NCBI RefSeq assembly: GCF_001021505.1
Contig: NZ_LDPO01000017.1
Location: 56,091 to 120,090, forward strand
Length of the DNA stretch: 64,000 bases
Direction: 5' to 3'
Source of the DNA: Mycolicibacter heraklionensis
GTDB lineage: Bacteria; Actinomycetota; Actinomycetes; Mycobacteriales; Mycobacteriaceae
The position numbers and the translations under genes are program-made. Below the pieces are notes generated by a model, which searched no databases, had not been told where the DNA came from, and was given only the letters and a program-made list of their open reading frames with translations. Below, piece after piece: positions 9,176 through 18,682 of the stretch. The number at the start of each line of letters is the position of its first letter. Within the stretch, counting starts at the first letter, position 1.

Positions 9176-9291
9176 ATCTTGGCGGCCCGCCTCTCCCATT
9201 ACGGGTCGCGCAGTTCCGCTTGTACAGCTTGCCGTTGGGGTCGCTGGGGGTCTCAGCGATGGAGCCACCCATCTGCATATAGGCGGTGCCG
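9172..9291 (-). pseudogene. Decayed duplicate of the 3' end of the downstream fadD
   Basis: Positions 9173-9260 align with 12303-12391, the last ~30 codons of the intact fadD, at about 88% identity by eye with a one-base indel. Positions 9261-9291 align with 12758-12788, an interior block of the same gene, with 3 mismatches in 31, so some 370 bp between the blocks is deleted. Translated on the minus strand the two blocks still read TAYMQMGGS and DPNGKLYKRN, matching the intact protein's TVYMQMGGS and DPNGKLYKRK. The fragment ends in a stop overlapping the stop of the Rv3519-like gene. It cannot encode a working ligase. It marks the left edge of the toxin island. Confidence 0.85.
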
Positions 9292-9411
9292 CGATGCCAC
9301 CAGGTGCTGCCGTCAGGGTCCGGGTGGGCGTCCACGGGGGCTGACCATCGCCCGGGGTTGAGGTTCTGACTGAATTGTCGGCGACGCAAGCACGCGGTTA
9401 CCGTTCTCGGC

Positions 9412-11079
9412 GTGCCCGAAGAACGCGGTGCGTTCGCCGATGCTGCGCGGAAGCGCGAAACGCAACTGGCGCAACGGCTGGCGTCATCCGTGGCAGCAGA
9501 TCAGGAGTTCGAGGCGCTGCTGCGCGGCGCCGTGCAGCACAACCGCGAGTACCGGCAGCGTCTTGATGCCATCGAAGCAGAGGTCAGGCAGGCCGCCGCC
9601 ACCTGGCGGGGCCTGGACACTCCCGCGGGTGCTCGCCAGTTCCAGCAGTTCTTGACCGGCAAAGCCCGCGAGATCTACAAGATCGTTGCCGACGGCCTTG
9701 CCGACAGTCGAGCCAGGTCCCAGGCGGTGCAGGCGCTCGGTGGGCGCTACACGGTCGAGGGCGGGTTGCGCCGGGCGCCGACCGACGGCTCGGACCCCAC
9801 GGTGCACTTGGCCGGCTGGGGTCGGCCCTTGAGTCCGCCGCCCAAAGGCCCAGCGAATCCGAGCGCGTTCGACGATCTGCTGCGGGCCAACGACCAGGCG
9901 GTGCTCGACGCGATGGCACGCGTGCGGGCCGCCCGAAAGGCGCTCGACGACGCTGCCGGCAAGGCCTATGCCCACGGCGCCGGCAGCGATGAGGCCCAAC
10001 AGGCGATGACCCGACTGCCGGCATTGAAGAAGAACCTCGCCGACGCCCTTGATGAGTTGGGCAAAATCCCCGACTACTCCACCATCGACCCCGCCTCGGT
10101 GCACCTCGGCCCGGACGGAGCCTTGTCGTTCACCTATACCCTTGCGGGCCAGAAGATGGTGGTGACCGGGGCGCTCGAGAACGGCACCGGCGAAATCTAC
10201 GACCAGGGCGCCAGCAACGGCAGCGGCGCCTACTTCACCTACCACGACGGGAAATTGGCCACCTCCCGATTCCTCGATCCCGGCCGTGTCACCCCCGATG
10301 ACGCACTGCTGCAGAACGTCATCTTCACCGCGGTCGGCGCCGGACCCGCGATGAGCGCAGGCAAGGCCGGTGTCGAAGCCGGGTGGCAGGGCATGCGGTC
10401 ATTGTTTGCCCGCGAAGCCCTTGAAGCCGGCGGCGGTGCAGCCACTGGCCTGACCGCTGACAACGTGCTGCCGCGGGCGATCGCCCAAGCAGAAATCCGC
10501 GCCCAAGCCGCCGCGGATGACCTCGCCATCCGCCACCCCCACACCACGGTTACCGCCGGCGGCGACCACATCCCACCCCTCACGACAGCCGAACACGGCC
10601 CGCCGGCCGTCACTCACGAGCACCCGCTGCCGGACACCGGTCCACACCTTCCTCATCCACTGCCGTCCGAACCGATGTCGTCGTGGCCCGCATTCACGCT
10701 GGAGAACCCCCTCGATCACATGAGTCCGCAGCTGCGAATCTTGTCCGAGCAGCACCTCACTGGCAGCGGCGAAACTGTGCTCGGACCGTTTCAGCCAACT
10801 GTGGGACCGTCCTACATCGAGGTCGCACAGGAACGCGGCGCCAGCTACTTTGACATCGGGCAACAAGCATGGAATGCAGCCCCCGAGACCGAACGGCTCG
10901 CCGCAAACCAACATGTACTTGATATCGCAATCACCAATCGCGATCGAATTACGCTATCAGTACCATTTCGCATGATCCGGCAAGACAGTTACACTGGGGC
11001 CGAGATCAGGTATCTCGAATCCCACGGATACGTCCGCAGCGGCAATACCTTGGTTCCGCCAGTCCTAGGGAGTGGGTAA
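9412..11079 (+). CDS. Putative secreted polymorphic toxin with DUF4226-like N-terminus
   Basis: The 555-residue protein starts at GTG 9412. Residues 1-110 are helical and charged, with TPAGARQFQQFLTGKAREI, which recalls the mycobacterial DUF4226 family; these often accompany type VII secretion substrates. Residues about 140-330 hold an Ala/Pro-rich region and a beta-rich YTLAGQKMVVTGALENGTG segment. Residues about 370-440 are a His/Pro-rich linker. The last ~110 residues form a compact domain (VLGPFQ, YFDIGQQAWN, AANQHVLDIAI, ESHGYVR) of the kind found at the ends of polymorphic toxins; I cannot name its activity. There is no signal peptide. The next gene starts 1 bp after its stop and looks like its immunity partner. 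GC drops toward the 3' end, as in modular toxins with exchanged tips. Confidence 0.7.
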   Translation: MPEERGAFADAARKRETQLAQRLASSVAADQEFEALLRGAVQHNREYRQRLDAIEAEVRQAAATWRGLDTPAGARQFQQFLTGKAREIYKIVADGLADSRARSQAVQALGGRYTVEGGLRRAPTDGSDPTVHLAGWGRPLSPPPKGPANPSAFDDLLRANDQAVLDAMARVRAARKALDDAAGKAYAHGAGSDEAQQAMTRLPALKKNLADALDELGKIPDYSTIDPASVHLGPDGALSFTYTLAGQKMVVTGALENGTGEIYDQGASNGSGAYFTYHDGKLATSRFLDPGRVTPDDALLQNVIFTAVGAGPAMSAGKAGVEAGWQGMRSLFAREALEAGGGAATGLTADNVLPRAIAQAEIRAQAAADDLAIRHPHTTVTAGGDHIPPLTTAEHGPPAVTHEHPLPDTGPHLPHPLPSEPMSSWPAFTLENPLDHMSPQLRILSEQHLTGSGETVLGPFQPTVGPSYIEVAQERGASYFDIGQQAWNAAPETERLAANQHVLDIAITNRDRITLSVPFRMIRQDSYTGAEIRYLESHGYVRSGNTLVPPVLGSG

Positions 11080-11080
11080 G

Positions 11081-11494
11081 ATGACGCGATTACTCGAATT
11101 ATTCCTGAAGTATCTCCAAGTGTTGTATTTGGACCCAAAATATCGGATCACCAACTCCACAACCACCGGCTCGCGCACAGAGAATGCGTCGCTGCGAATG
11201 ACCGGCGACACCACCAGCTGGCAGCTAATAAATGATAGAGGGCAGATTTACGTAGCGGTCGCCCCAACCCGGCTGGATACTGTCGAGAATTGGTTCAGAC
11301 TCACAATCATCCAACAATATCTTGACGGAGTGGAAGAACATACCACGGTGCTCACCGACGAGCTTGCGGCTTGGCTGAGCGACAATATCAGCCGAGTGGA
11401 AGCACTGTTCGATGATTCGATTGTAGAAGCTTCCTGCAAAGCCCTGATCGCCCTGGAAGAATTGAAGGCCACTGAACTATTTGGACCACCCTAA
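11081..11494 (+). CDS. Putative immunity protein for the adjacent toxin
   Basis: This small acidic protein of 137 residues starts with ATG at 11081, one base after the toxin's TAA, so the two are translationally coupled as toxin-immunity pairs usually are. It shows MTRLLELFLKYLQVLYLDPKY, a central QIYVAVAPTRLDTVENWF strand-helix block and a C-terminal SCKALIALEELKA helix. I recognise no named family. The same three blocks recur in the two broken copies downstream, which supports a specificity-determining immunity family. GC in 11101-11160 is about 42% (25 of 60 counted), far below the surrounding genes, pointing to recent acquisition. Confidence 0.65.
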   Translation: MTRLLELFLKYLQVLYLDPKYRITNSTTTGSRTENASLRMTGDTTSWQLINDRGQIYVAVAPTRLDTVENWFRLTIIQQYLDGVEEHTTVLTDELAAWLSDNISRVEALFDDSIVEASCKALIALEELKATELFGPP

Positions 11495-11558
11495 AGGTTG
11501 AGACTTACAACGGAGTTCTCCCGAATCAAATGGATTCCGTCAAGTGGAGGTCATTGGA

Positions 11559-11995
11559 ATGAAGACCCTTTTGGAATATTTCCTGTAACATTTTGAGGCG
11601 TTGTATCTCGACCCTCAATACCACATTACCAATTCCAGCAGTCGCGGCCTTCCCACGATCGATGCCTCCCTGAGCTGACGGGACCGACCCTAAGTTGGAA
11701 TTTTGCCAATAACCGAGGGCAGATGGCGCTTACGGTAGCGCCTACGCAGCTAGCTACGCCCGAGAACTGGTTTTGGGTCTCCTTACTCAAGCAGTATGTC
11801 GACAACGAACCGGACATTCACTATCAGTCAGCGGCGGAAGAGATCGCTTGGGTGCGCGAAAATATGGGTGGGGTCGAGGAAATTTTTTCTAACACGTCGA
11901 CACTCGATGAGACATGCAAAGAATTGCGAGCATTACGGCCATCCAACTCAGACCAGTATTGGTCACGCTGGCGTCAGCAGCAGGGGCTCAGTTAA
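11559..11995 (+). pseudogene. Broken second copy of the immunity-like gene
   Basis: From ATG 11559 (GTGGAGG upstream) the frame reads MKTLLEYFL, then stops at TAA 11586-11588. Read through, it continues HFEALYLDPQYHITNSS before a second in-frame stop near 11680. After a frame change the open segment from about 11723 reads ALTVAPTQLATPENWF and then ETCKELRAL, ending with TAA at 11993-11995. These blocks match the intact gene's LYLDPKYRITNS, YVAVAPTRLDTVENWF and ASCKALIAL in the same order. It is therefore a decayed paralogue, not a duplicate assembly artefact, since the sequence has diverged substantially. The last ~90 codons could still be translated from an internal start. Confidence 0.75.
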
Positions 11996-12002
11996 TTCCC
12001 TA

Positions 12003-12267
12003 ATGAGGACCCTGTTGGAGTTCCATCTTCGGTGCCCTCTGAATCCCGATTATCGGCAACTGTTTCCGAGTCCCTATCGTCCGGGAGCATCTGGATGGCT
12101 TCGATGAGACTAGCGTGGTATCGCCAGCAGGGACGGCATCGTGGATCCGCAACGTTGTGAGGCGCATTGAGGATCCGTTCGCAGAGCCATTGGTAGGCCA
12201 GTCATGCAAGGCGCTTTCCGCGCTGGAGGAAGCAAACGCGTTGAAGTATTGGGGCCCACCGAGGTAG
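12003..12267 (+). pseudogene. Truncated third copy of the immunity-like gene
   Basis: ATG 12003 opens MRTLLEFHL and an NPDYR block matching the family start, but the central block is deleted. In another frame from about 12090 the sequence reads HLDGFDETSVVSPAGTASWI, then SCKALSALEEANALKYWGPPR before TAG at 12265-12267. That tail matches the intact protein's SCKALIALEELKATELFGPP closely. An internal deletion and frameshift have destroyed the gene. It ends only 35 bp before the stop of the intact fadD, forming the right edge of the island. Confidence 0.7.
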
Positions 12268-12301
12268 TTCCCCGGCCGGATCAATAATCCCTAGCTGCCC
12301 C

Positions 12302-13852
12302 CTAGATCTTGGCGTCCCGCCCCTCCCAGTACGGGTCGCGCAGCTTGCGCTTATACAGCTTGCCGTTGGGGTCGCGGGGCATCTCGGCGATGTAGTCGAT
12401 CGACTTAGGCAGCTTGAACTTCGCCAGCCGCGCCGCCGCGTACTCCATCAGCTCGGCGGTCAGCGCGTCATCGCCCACCACGCCGTCGGCGGGCTGCACG
12501 ACGGCCTTGATCGCCTCGCCCCAGTCCTCGTCGGGCACCCCGAACACCGCGACGTCGAGCACCTTCGGGTGAATGATCAGCTCGTTCTCGATTTCGGCCG
12601 GGTAGACGTTGACCCCGCCGGAGATGATCATGTTGGTCTTGCGGTCCTGCAGGTACAGGTAGCCGTCCTCGTCGAGGTAGCCGACGTCGCCGACGGTGAA
12701 CAGGTCACCGGCGCGGTTTTCGGCGGTCTTCTTTTCGTCATTGTGGTAGGCGAAGGTGGAGCCGCCCATCTGCATGTAGACGGTGCCGACCTCACCGGCC
12801 GGCAGCTCGTTGCCGTCGTCGTCGAGCACCTTGACCACCGAATACGGCCAGGCCTTGCCCACCGAACCGGGGTGGGTCAGCCACTCGGCGCCGCTGATCT
12901 TGGTGCCGCCGCCCTCGGTGGCGGCGTAGTACTCGGTGATCACCGGGCCCCACCAGTCAAGCATCTGACGCTTGACCTCGGGCGGACACGGCGCAGCGCC
13001 GTGGATGATGTTGCGCAACGAGGACACGTCGTAGCGCTCGCGCACCTCGGCGGGCAGCGCCAAAAGCCGACGGAATTGGGTCGGCACCATGTGACTGTGG
13101 GTGACCTTGTGCTGCTCGATCAGCGCCAGCATCTCTTCGGGGTCCCACTTGTCCATCAGCACCACCTTGTGGCCCAGCTGGATGGAGATCGATGAGAAGT
13201 TCAGCACGGCAGTGTGATACAGCGGCGAACCACAGATGTGTACGTGGTTGTCGAACGGCAACAGGTCATAGAGCGCGAAGAAGCCGGCCGAGGCGACCGG
13301 AACCGCGTCGGGGTCTGCGCCGGTCAGCGGGCGCTTGACGCCCTTGGGCTTACCGGTGGTACCGGAGGTGTAGAGCATCGCGGCGCCCATGGTGCGCACG
13401 TCGGGCCGGGTCGCCGGCTCGTCGGCGCCCAAAGCGGACAGCGGGGTGAACCCCTCGATGTCGCCGACGGCGAACCGCCCCTGCGCGGGCAGGCCGGCCT
13501 CGTCCGCGGCGATCTTGGACGCTTCAGCGAAACGTTCATGAGCGACAACAACTTTCGCGCCACTGTCGGAAAGGATGTAGCCGATCTCCGGACCGGTCAA
13601 GTGCCAGTTGATGGCCACGATGTAGAGCCCGGTCTGCATGGCGGCGAAGTACACCGCGAGCGTGTCGACGATGTTCGGCAGCACCATCACCAGCACGTCG
13701 CCGGGCTCCAGACCCATCGCCTGCAGGCCGCGGCCGTAGCGGTCGGCGCGAGCAGCCAGTTCCCCGTAGGTCAGCTGACCACCGTGGACGTCGACCACGG
13801 CGACGGCGTCGGGGGTGTCACGGGCAATGTTCCACAGGCCGGCTTCACTCAT
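12302..13852 (-). CDS. Acyl-CoA ligase (FadD family), KstR-associated
   Basis: The 516-residue adenylate-forming enzyme has the P-loop LYTSGTTGKPKGV, the YYAATEGGG motif, the GDLFTVGDVGYLDEDGYL hinge block and the catalytic Lys in DPNGKLYKRK near the C-terminus, so it looks fully functional. A KstR-type palindrome 10 bp upstream of its ATG and the Rv3520c-like gene behind it suggest that it activates a sterol-derived carboxylate. I do not know the exact orthologue: it is neither FadD19 nor, as I recall, FadD17 or FadD3. Its 3' end is duplicated in decayed form at 9172-9291, and the toxin island lies between the two copies. Confidence 0.82.
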   Translation of the reverse strand: MSEAGLWNIARDTPDAVAVVDVHGGQLTYGELAARADRYGRGLQAMGLEPGDVLVMVLPNIVDTLAVYFAAMQTGLYIVAINWHLTGPEIGYILSDSGAKVVVAHERFAEASKIAADEAGLPAQGRFAVGDIEGFTPLSALGADEPATRPDVRTMGAAMLYTSGTTGKPKGVKRPLTGADPDAVPVASAGFFALYDLLPFDNHVHICGSPLYHTAVLNFSSISIQLGHKVVLMDKWDPEEMLALIEQHKVTHSHMVPTQFRRLLALPAEVRERYDVSSLRNIIHGAAPCPPEVKRQMLDWWGPVITEYYAATEGGGTKISGAEWLTHPGSVGKAWPYSVVKVLDDDGNELPAGEVGTVYMQMGGSTFAYHNDEKKTAENRAGDLFTVGDVGYLDEDGYLYLQDRKTNMIISGGVNVYPAEIENELIIHPKVLDVAVFGVPDEDWGEAIKAVVQPADGVVGDDALTAELMEYAAARLAKFKLPKSIDYIAEMPRDPNGKLYKRKLRDPYWEGRDAKI

Positions 13853-13862
13853 TCGGCCAATC

Positions 13863-13876
13863 TAGAACGCGTTCTA
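13863..13876. promoter_or_regulatory. KstR-type operator upstream of fadD
   Basis: TAGAACGCGTTCTA is a perfect 14-bp palindrome fitting TnnAACnnGTTnnA. It lies 10 bp upstream of the fadD ATG and is the most symmetrical of the eight KstR-type sites in the window. Confidence 0.85.
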
Positions 13877-13918
13877 GTCTGCCCGCAAGGTGGGACCAGC
13901 GCCGCGCGCCGAACCGAA

Positions 13919-14950
13919 CTAAACCAGCGAGGCCAGCTGCTGAATCTGCTCGGCGCTGCGTCCGGTGACCACCATCGTGGTGACGCCGGCGGCCTCCCAC
14001 ACCTTGATCTGCTTACGGACGTAGTCGACGTCGCCCACGATCGCGGCGTCGTCCACCAGCTCGTCGGGGATGATCTCGCCGGCCTTGTCCTTTTGTCCGC
14101 TGCGGAACAACTTGGTCACGTCGTCGACAACCTCGCCGTAGCCCATCCGGCGGTAGACCTCGGCGTGGAAGTTGGTGTCCTCGGAACCCATGCCGCCCAT
14201 GTAGAGCGCCAGGTAGGGCTTCATCGCCGCGAACGCCGCGGCACGGTCGGAGGTGATGACGATATTGGCCGTCGCGCAGATCTCGAAGTCTTCGCGGGTG
14301 CGCCGCGCTCCGGGCCGCGCGAAGCCCTCGTCGAGCCATTCGTTGTACATGTCGGCCAGCCGCGGGGCGTAGAAGATCGGCAGCCAGCCGTCGGCGATCT
14401 CGGCGGCCAGCGCGATGTTCTTCGGGCCTTCGGCGCCGAGCATCACCGGGATGTCGGCCCGACGCGGGTGGGTGATCGGCTTGAGCGCCTTACCGAGCCC
14501 GGTGCTGCCCTCACCGCTGATCGGCAGCGGGTAGTGCGGGCCGGCGCTGGTCACCGGGGCCTCGCGGGCCCACACCTGACGCAGGATGTCGATGTACTCG
14601 CGGGTGCGGGCCAGTGGTTTGCCGAAGCGCTGGCCGTACCAGCCCTCCACCACCTGCGGCCCGGACACACCCAGGCCCAGGATGTGGCGGCCACCGGAGA
14701 GGTGGTCCAACGTCAAGGCGGCCATCGCGCAGGCCGTGGGGGTCCGTGCCGACAGCTGCACCACCGAGGTCCCCAGCCGAACCCGTGACGTCGACGAGCC
14801 CCACCAGGCCAGCGGTGTGTAGGCGTCCGAACCCCATGCCTCGGCGGTGAAAACCGAGTCGAAGCCTGCGTCCTCGGCCGCGGCTACCAGTTCAGCGTGG
14901 TTGGTCGGCGGCTGCGCGCCCCAATATCCGAGTTGCAGTCCCAGCTTCAT
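13919..14950 (-). CDS. F420-dependent luciferase-like oxidoreductase, Rv3520c-like
   Basis: The 343-residue LLM-class protein starts MKLGLQLGYWGAQPP and includes AAEDAGFDSVFTAEAWGSDAYTPL, ALTLDHLSGGRHILGLGVSGPQV and VMLGAEGPKNIALAAEIADGW. These are typical of the F420-binding TIM-barrel monooxygenases/dehydrogenases. It matches Rv3520c, known to bind F420; its substrate is unproven but its place in the KstR regulon implies a sterol intermediate. ATG 14950 is preferred over longer upstream options because GAGGAG lies 8 bp before it and the family begins here. It is divergent from the Rv3521-like gene across a KstR-type operator. Confidence 0.9.
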   Translation of the reverse strand: MKLGLQLGYWGAQPPTNHAELVAAAEDAGFDSVFTAEAWGSDAYTPLAWWGSSTSRVRLGTSVVQLSARTPTACAMAALTLDHLSGGRHILGLGVSGPQVVEGWYGQRFGKPLARTREYIDILRQVWAREAPVTSAGPHYPLPISGEGSTGLGKALKPITHPRRADIPVMLGAEGPKNIALAAEIADGWLPIFYAPRLADMYNEWLDEGFARPGARRTREDFEICATANIVITSDRAAAFAAMKPYLALYMGGMGSEDTNFHAEVYRRMGYGEVVDDVTKLFRSGQKDKAGEIIPDELVDDAAIVGDVDYVRKQIKVWEAAGVTTMVVTGRSAEQIQQLASLV

Positions 14951-14985
14951 CCTTGGCTCCTCGCTTGCCTGCTTGCCACCATTGT

Positions 14986-14999
14986 TAGAACCTGTTCTA
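14986..14999. promoter_or_regulatory. KstR-type operator between Rv3520c-like and Rv3521-like genes
   Basis: TAGAACCTGTTCTA fits TnnAACnnGTTnnA. It is 36 bp upstream of the minus-strand oxidoreductase start and 9 bp upstream of the plus-strand GTG, so it can control both. Confidence 0.85.
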
Positions 15000-15008
15000 C
15001 TCGATGCC

Positions 15009-16001
15009 GTGACTGCCAGCCAAAGCAACCGCGCGCAGATCGATGAGCATGAGCCACCCCTCTCTGCGCCGCTGAAGTTGTCCTTCGACTACACACGTTC
15101 AGTCGGCCCCGTTCTCGGCGCGTTCTTCACCGCGCTGCGTGAGCGCCGCATCGTCGGCGTACGTGGTTCCGACGGTCGGGTGTACGTGCCGCCGGCCGAG
15201 TATGACCCGGTCAGCTACGCACCGCTCACCGAGATCGTACCGGTGGCCAGTGTCGGGACCGTGGTGTCGTGGTCTTGGCAGCCGGCCCCGCTGGAGGGCC
15301 AACCGCTGGACACCCCATTCGCCTGGGCGCTGATCAAACTTGACGGTGCCGACGTGCCGTTGCTACACGCGGTGGCGGCCGAAAGCCCCGACGCCATCAG
15401 CACCGGCACACGGGTGCACGCGCACTGGGCCGACGAAACCGTCGGCGCCATCACCGATATCGCCTACTTCGCGATCGGCGAGGAGGCCGAGCCGGTAGCC
15501 GACACCACCGACGAGCGGGACCCGGTCACCATGGTGGTGGTTCCGACCAGCATCGAGATCCAGCACAGTGCCTCGCGCCCGGAGAGCGCTTACCTGCTGG
15601 CACTGCAGGAAGGCAAGCTGCTCGGCGCCCGTACCGGCGAAACCGGCAAGGTGTATTTCCCTGCGCGCGAAGCCGACCCAGCCACCGGCTTGCAATTGGA
15701 CAACTTCGTCGAGCTGCCCGACAAGGGCACGGTGACCACGTTCGCCATCATCAACATCCCGTTCGCCGGGCAGCGCATCAAGCCGCCGTACGTGGCCGCC
15801 TATGTGCTGCTCGACGGCGCCGACATCCCCTTCCTGCACTTGGTGTCTGACATCGACGCACACGAGGTGCGGATGGGTATGCGCGTCGAGGCGGTGTGGA
15901 AGCCCCGCGAGGAGTGGGGTCTGGGCATCGACAACATCGAATACTTCCGGCCCACCGGCGAACCGGACGCCGACTACGACACCTACAAACACCACCTGTG
16001 A
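15009..16001 (+). CDS. Tandem DUF35 OB-fold protein, Rv3521-like
   Basis: The protein (about 330 residues) has two copies of the DUF35 acyl-CoA-associated OB-fold. One is around residues 20-150 (LSFDYTRSVGPVLGAFF, VYVPPAEYDP, VGTVVSWSW). The other is around 180-320 (ALQEGKLLGARTGETGKVYFPAREADP, KGTVTTFAIINIPFAGQ). DUF35 proteins partner thiolase-like lyases, as ChsH2's C-terminus does with Ltp2. The gene directly precedes ltp4 and ltp3, so it is probably their accessory subunit. GTG 15009 is chosen because ATG triplets just downstream are out of frame. It starts 9 bp after the operator, so a very short or absent leader is likely. Confidence 0.85.
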   Translation: MTASQSNRAQIDEHEPPLSAPLKLSFDYTRSVGPVLGAFFTALRERRIVGVRGSDGRVYVPPAEYDPVSYAPLTEIVPVASVGTVVSWSWQPAPLEGQPLDTPFAWALIKLDGADVPLLHAVAAESPDAISTGTRVHAHWADETVGAITDIAYFAIGEEAEPVADTTDERDPVTMVVVPTSIEIQHSASRPESAYLLALQEGKLLGARTGETGKVYFPAREADPATGLQLDNFVELPDKGTVTTFAIINIPFAGQRIKPPYVAAYVLLDGADIPFLHLVSDIDAHEVRMGMRVEAVWKPREEWGLGIDNIEYFRPTGEPDADYDTYKHHL

Positions 16002-16009
16002 GGGGCAGC

Positions 16010-17073
16010 ATGACGCAACGCGATGTCGCGGTGGTGGGCTTCGCCCACGCCCCGCACGTTCGCCGCACCGACGGCACCACCAACGGCGTCGAGATGTTGA
16101 TGCCGTGTTTCGCTCAGTTGTACTCCGAGCTGGGAATTGCCCAGACCGACATCGGCTTCTGGTGCTCCGGTTCCTCGGACTACCTTGCCGGACGGGCCTT
16201 CTCGTTCATCTCGGCGATCGACTCGATCGGCGCGGTTCCGCCGATCAACGAGTCCCATGTGGAGATGGACGGTGCGTGGGCGCTGTATGAGGCCTACATC
16301 AAGGTGTTGACCGGCGAAGTCGACACCGCGCTGGCCTACGGCTTCGGCAAGTCCTCGGCCGGCCAGCTGCGCCGGATCCTGGCCCTGCAGACCGACCCCT
16401 ATACCGTCGCGCCGCTGTGGCCGGACTCGGTCTCGATCGCAGCACTGCAGGCCCGGCTCGGCTTGGACGGCGGCCAGTGGACGCCCGAGCAGATGGCCCG
16501 GGTGGCGCTGGACTCGTTCGCGGTCACCGACCGGGTGGATTCGGTGGAGTCATCCGCCAACCTCGACGAACTGCTGGAGCGGCCGTTCTTCGCCGACCCG
16601 CTGCGCCGGCACGACATCGCGCCGATCACCGACGGCGCCGCCGCGATCGTCCTGGCCGCCGGCGACAAGGCCCGCGAACTGTGCGAAAACCCCGCTTGGA
16701 TCACCGGTTTCGAGCACCGTATCGAGTCGCCGGTGCTGGGCAGCCGGGATCTGACCCGCTCCCCGTCGACCACCGTCTCGACGCGCGCCGCCACCGGTGA
16801 TGACATGCCCGCGGTGGACGTCGCCGAGATCCACGCGCCGTTCACCCATCAGCATCTGATCCTGACCAAGGCGATGCGGTTGCCGTCGAAGACGAAGGTG
16901 AACCCGTCCGGTGGTGCCCTAGCGGCCAATCCGATGTTCGTCGCGGGCCTGGAGCGCATCGGCTTTGCGGCCCAACACATCTTCAATGGTTCGGCGGGTC
17001 GGGTGCTGGCGCATGCCACCAGCGGCCCAGCGCTGCAACAGAACCTGGTCGCGGTGATGGAAGGACGCAACTG

Positions 17074-17074
<1 letters not shown>
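16010..17074 (+). CDS. ltp4: Thiolase-like lipid-transfer protein / aldolase Ltp4
   Basis: The 354-residue thiolase-superfamily protein matches Ltp4 (Rv3522). It lacks the usual catalytic Cys of thiolases in the nucleophile loop (ESHVEMDGAWALYEA), as expected of SCP2-thiolase-like retro-aldolases. It keeps NPSGGALAANPMFVAGLER, the glycine-rich segment with the family's C-terminal motif. In Rhodococcus, Ltp3 and Ltp4 are required for breakdown of C24-branched sterol side chains. The ATG at 16010 follows AGGGGC, 8 bp after the previous stop. Its TGA overlaps the ltp3 ATG (TGATG), indicating a coupled pair that probably forms one complex with the OB-fold protein. Confidence 0.9.
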
Positions 17075-18258
<1,184 letters not shown>

Positions 18259-18271
18259 GAGGACGACCCGC

Positions 18272-18682
18272 ATGAACGCAGATCACCCCGCCCACGTCGC
18301 CGGTAAGCGCTCCCGTGACGCGGTAGCAGCCCGCGACAAGGAAGCCTGGCTGGCCAACTTCGCCGACGACGCGATCGTGCAAGACCCGATCGGGCCGTCG
18401 CACTTCGACCCGGAAGGCAAGGGTCACCGCGGCCGTGACGAGATCTCGGCGTTCTGGGACAAGGCGATCGCCCCGACCGACAAGATCGAATTCAACTTCT
18501 CCGACAACTTCCAGTGCGGCGATGAAGAGGCCAACACCGGCAACATCACCATCACCATGGGCGGCCACCAGATCGTCACCGAGGGTGTGTTCACCTACCG
18601 GGCCAACGAAAAGGGTGAACTGGTCGCGCTGCGGGCCTACTGGGAACTGGACCGGGCTGCGGCGACGGCGAAGCCGGTTTGA
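18272..18682 (+). CDS. NTF2/SnoaL-like protein at the end of the ltp operon
   Basis: The 136-residue protein has the cone-shaped NTF2 fold signature: an N-terminal helix with DAVAARDKEAWLANFADDAIVQDPIG, a HRGRDEISAFWDKA block and a final strand ELVALRAYWELDRA. Relatives include delta-5-3-ketosteroid isomerases and SnoaL-type hydrolases. It lies 13 bp after ltp3 with GAGAGGACGACCC before the ATG, so it is cotranscribed. A steroid isomerase or hydratase role is an attractive inference, but I see no firm catalytic signature, and many members are non-enzymatic. It converges on the mazF-like gene with abutting ends. Confidence 0.8.
   Translation: MNADHPAHVAGKRSRDAVAARDKEAWLANFADDAIVQDPIGPSHFDPEGKGHRGRDEISAFWDKAIAPTDKIEFNFSDNFQCGDEEANTGNITITMGGHQIVTEGVFTYRANEKGELVALRAYWELDRAAATAKPV

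Noticed and set aside
9172..9291. Possible insertion-sequence end or attachment site at the left edge of the toxin island
   Set aside because: No transposase or integrase gene, no terminal inverted repeat and no tRNA are visible; the similarity is explained by the fadD 3' duplication.
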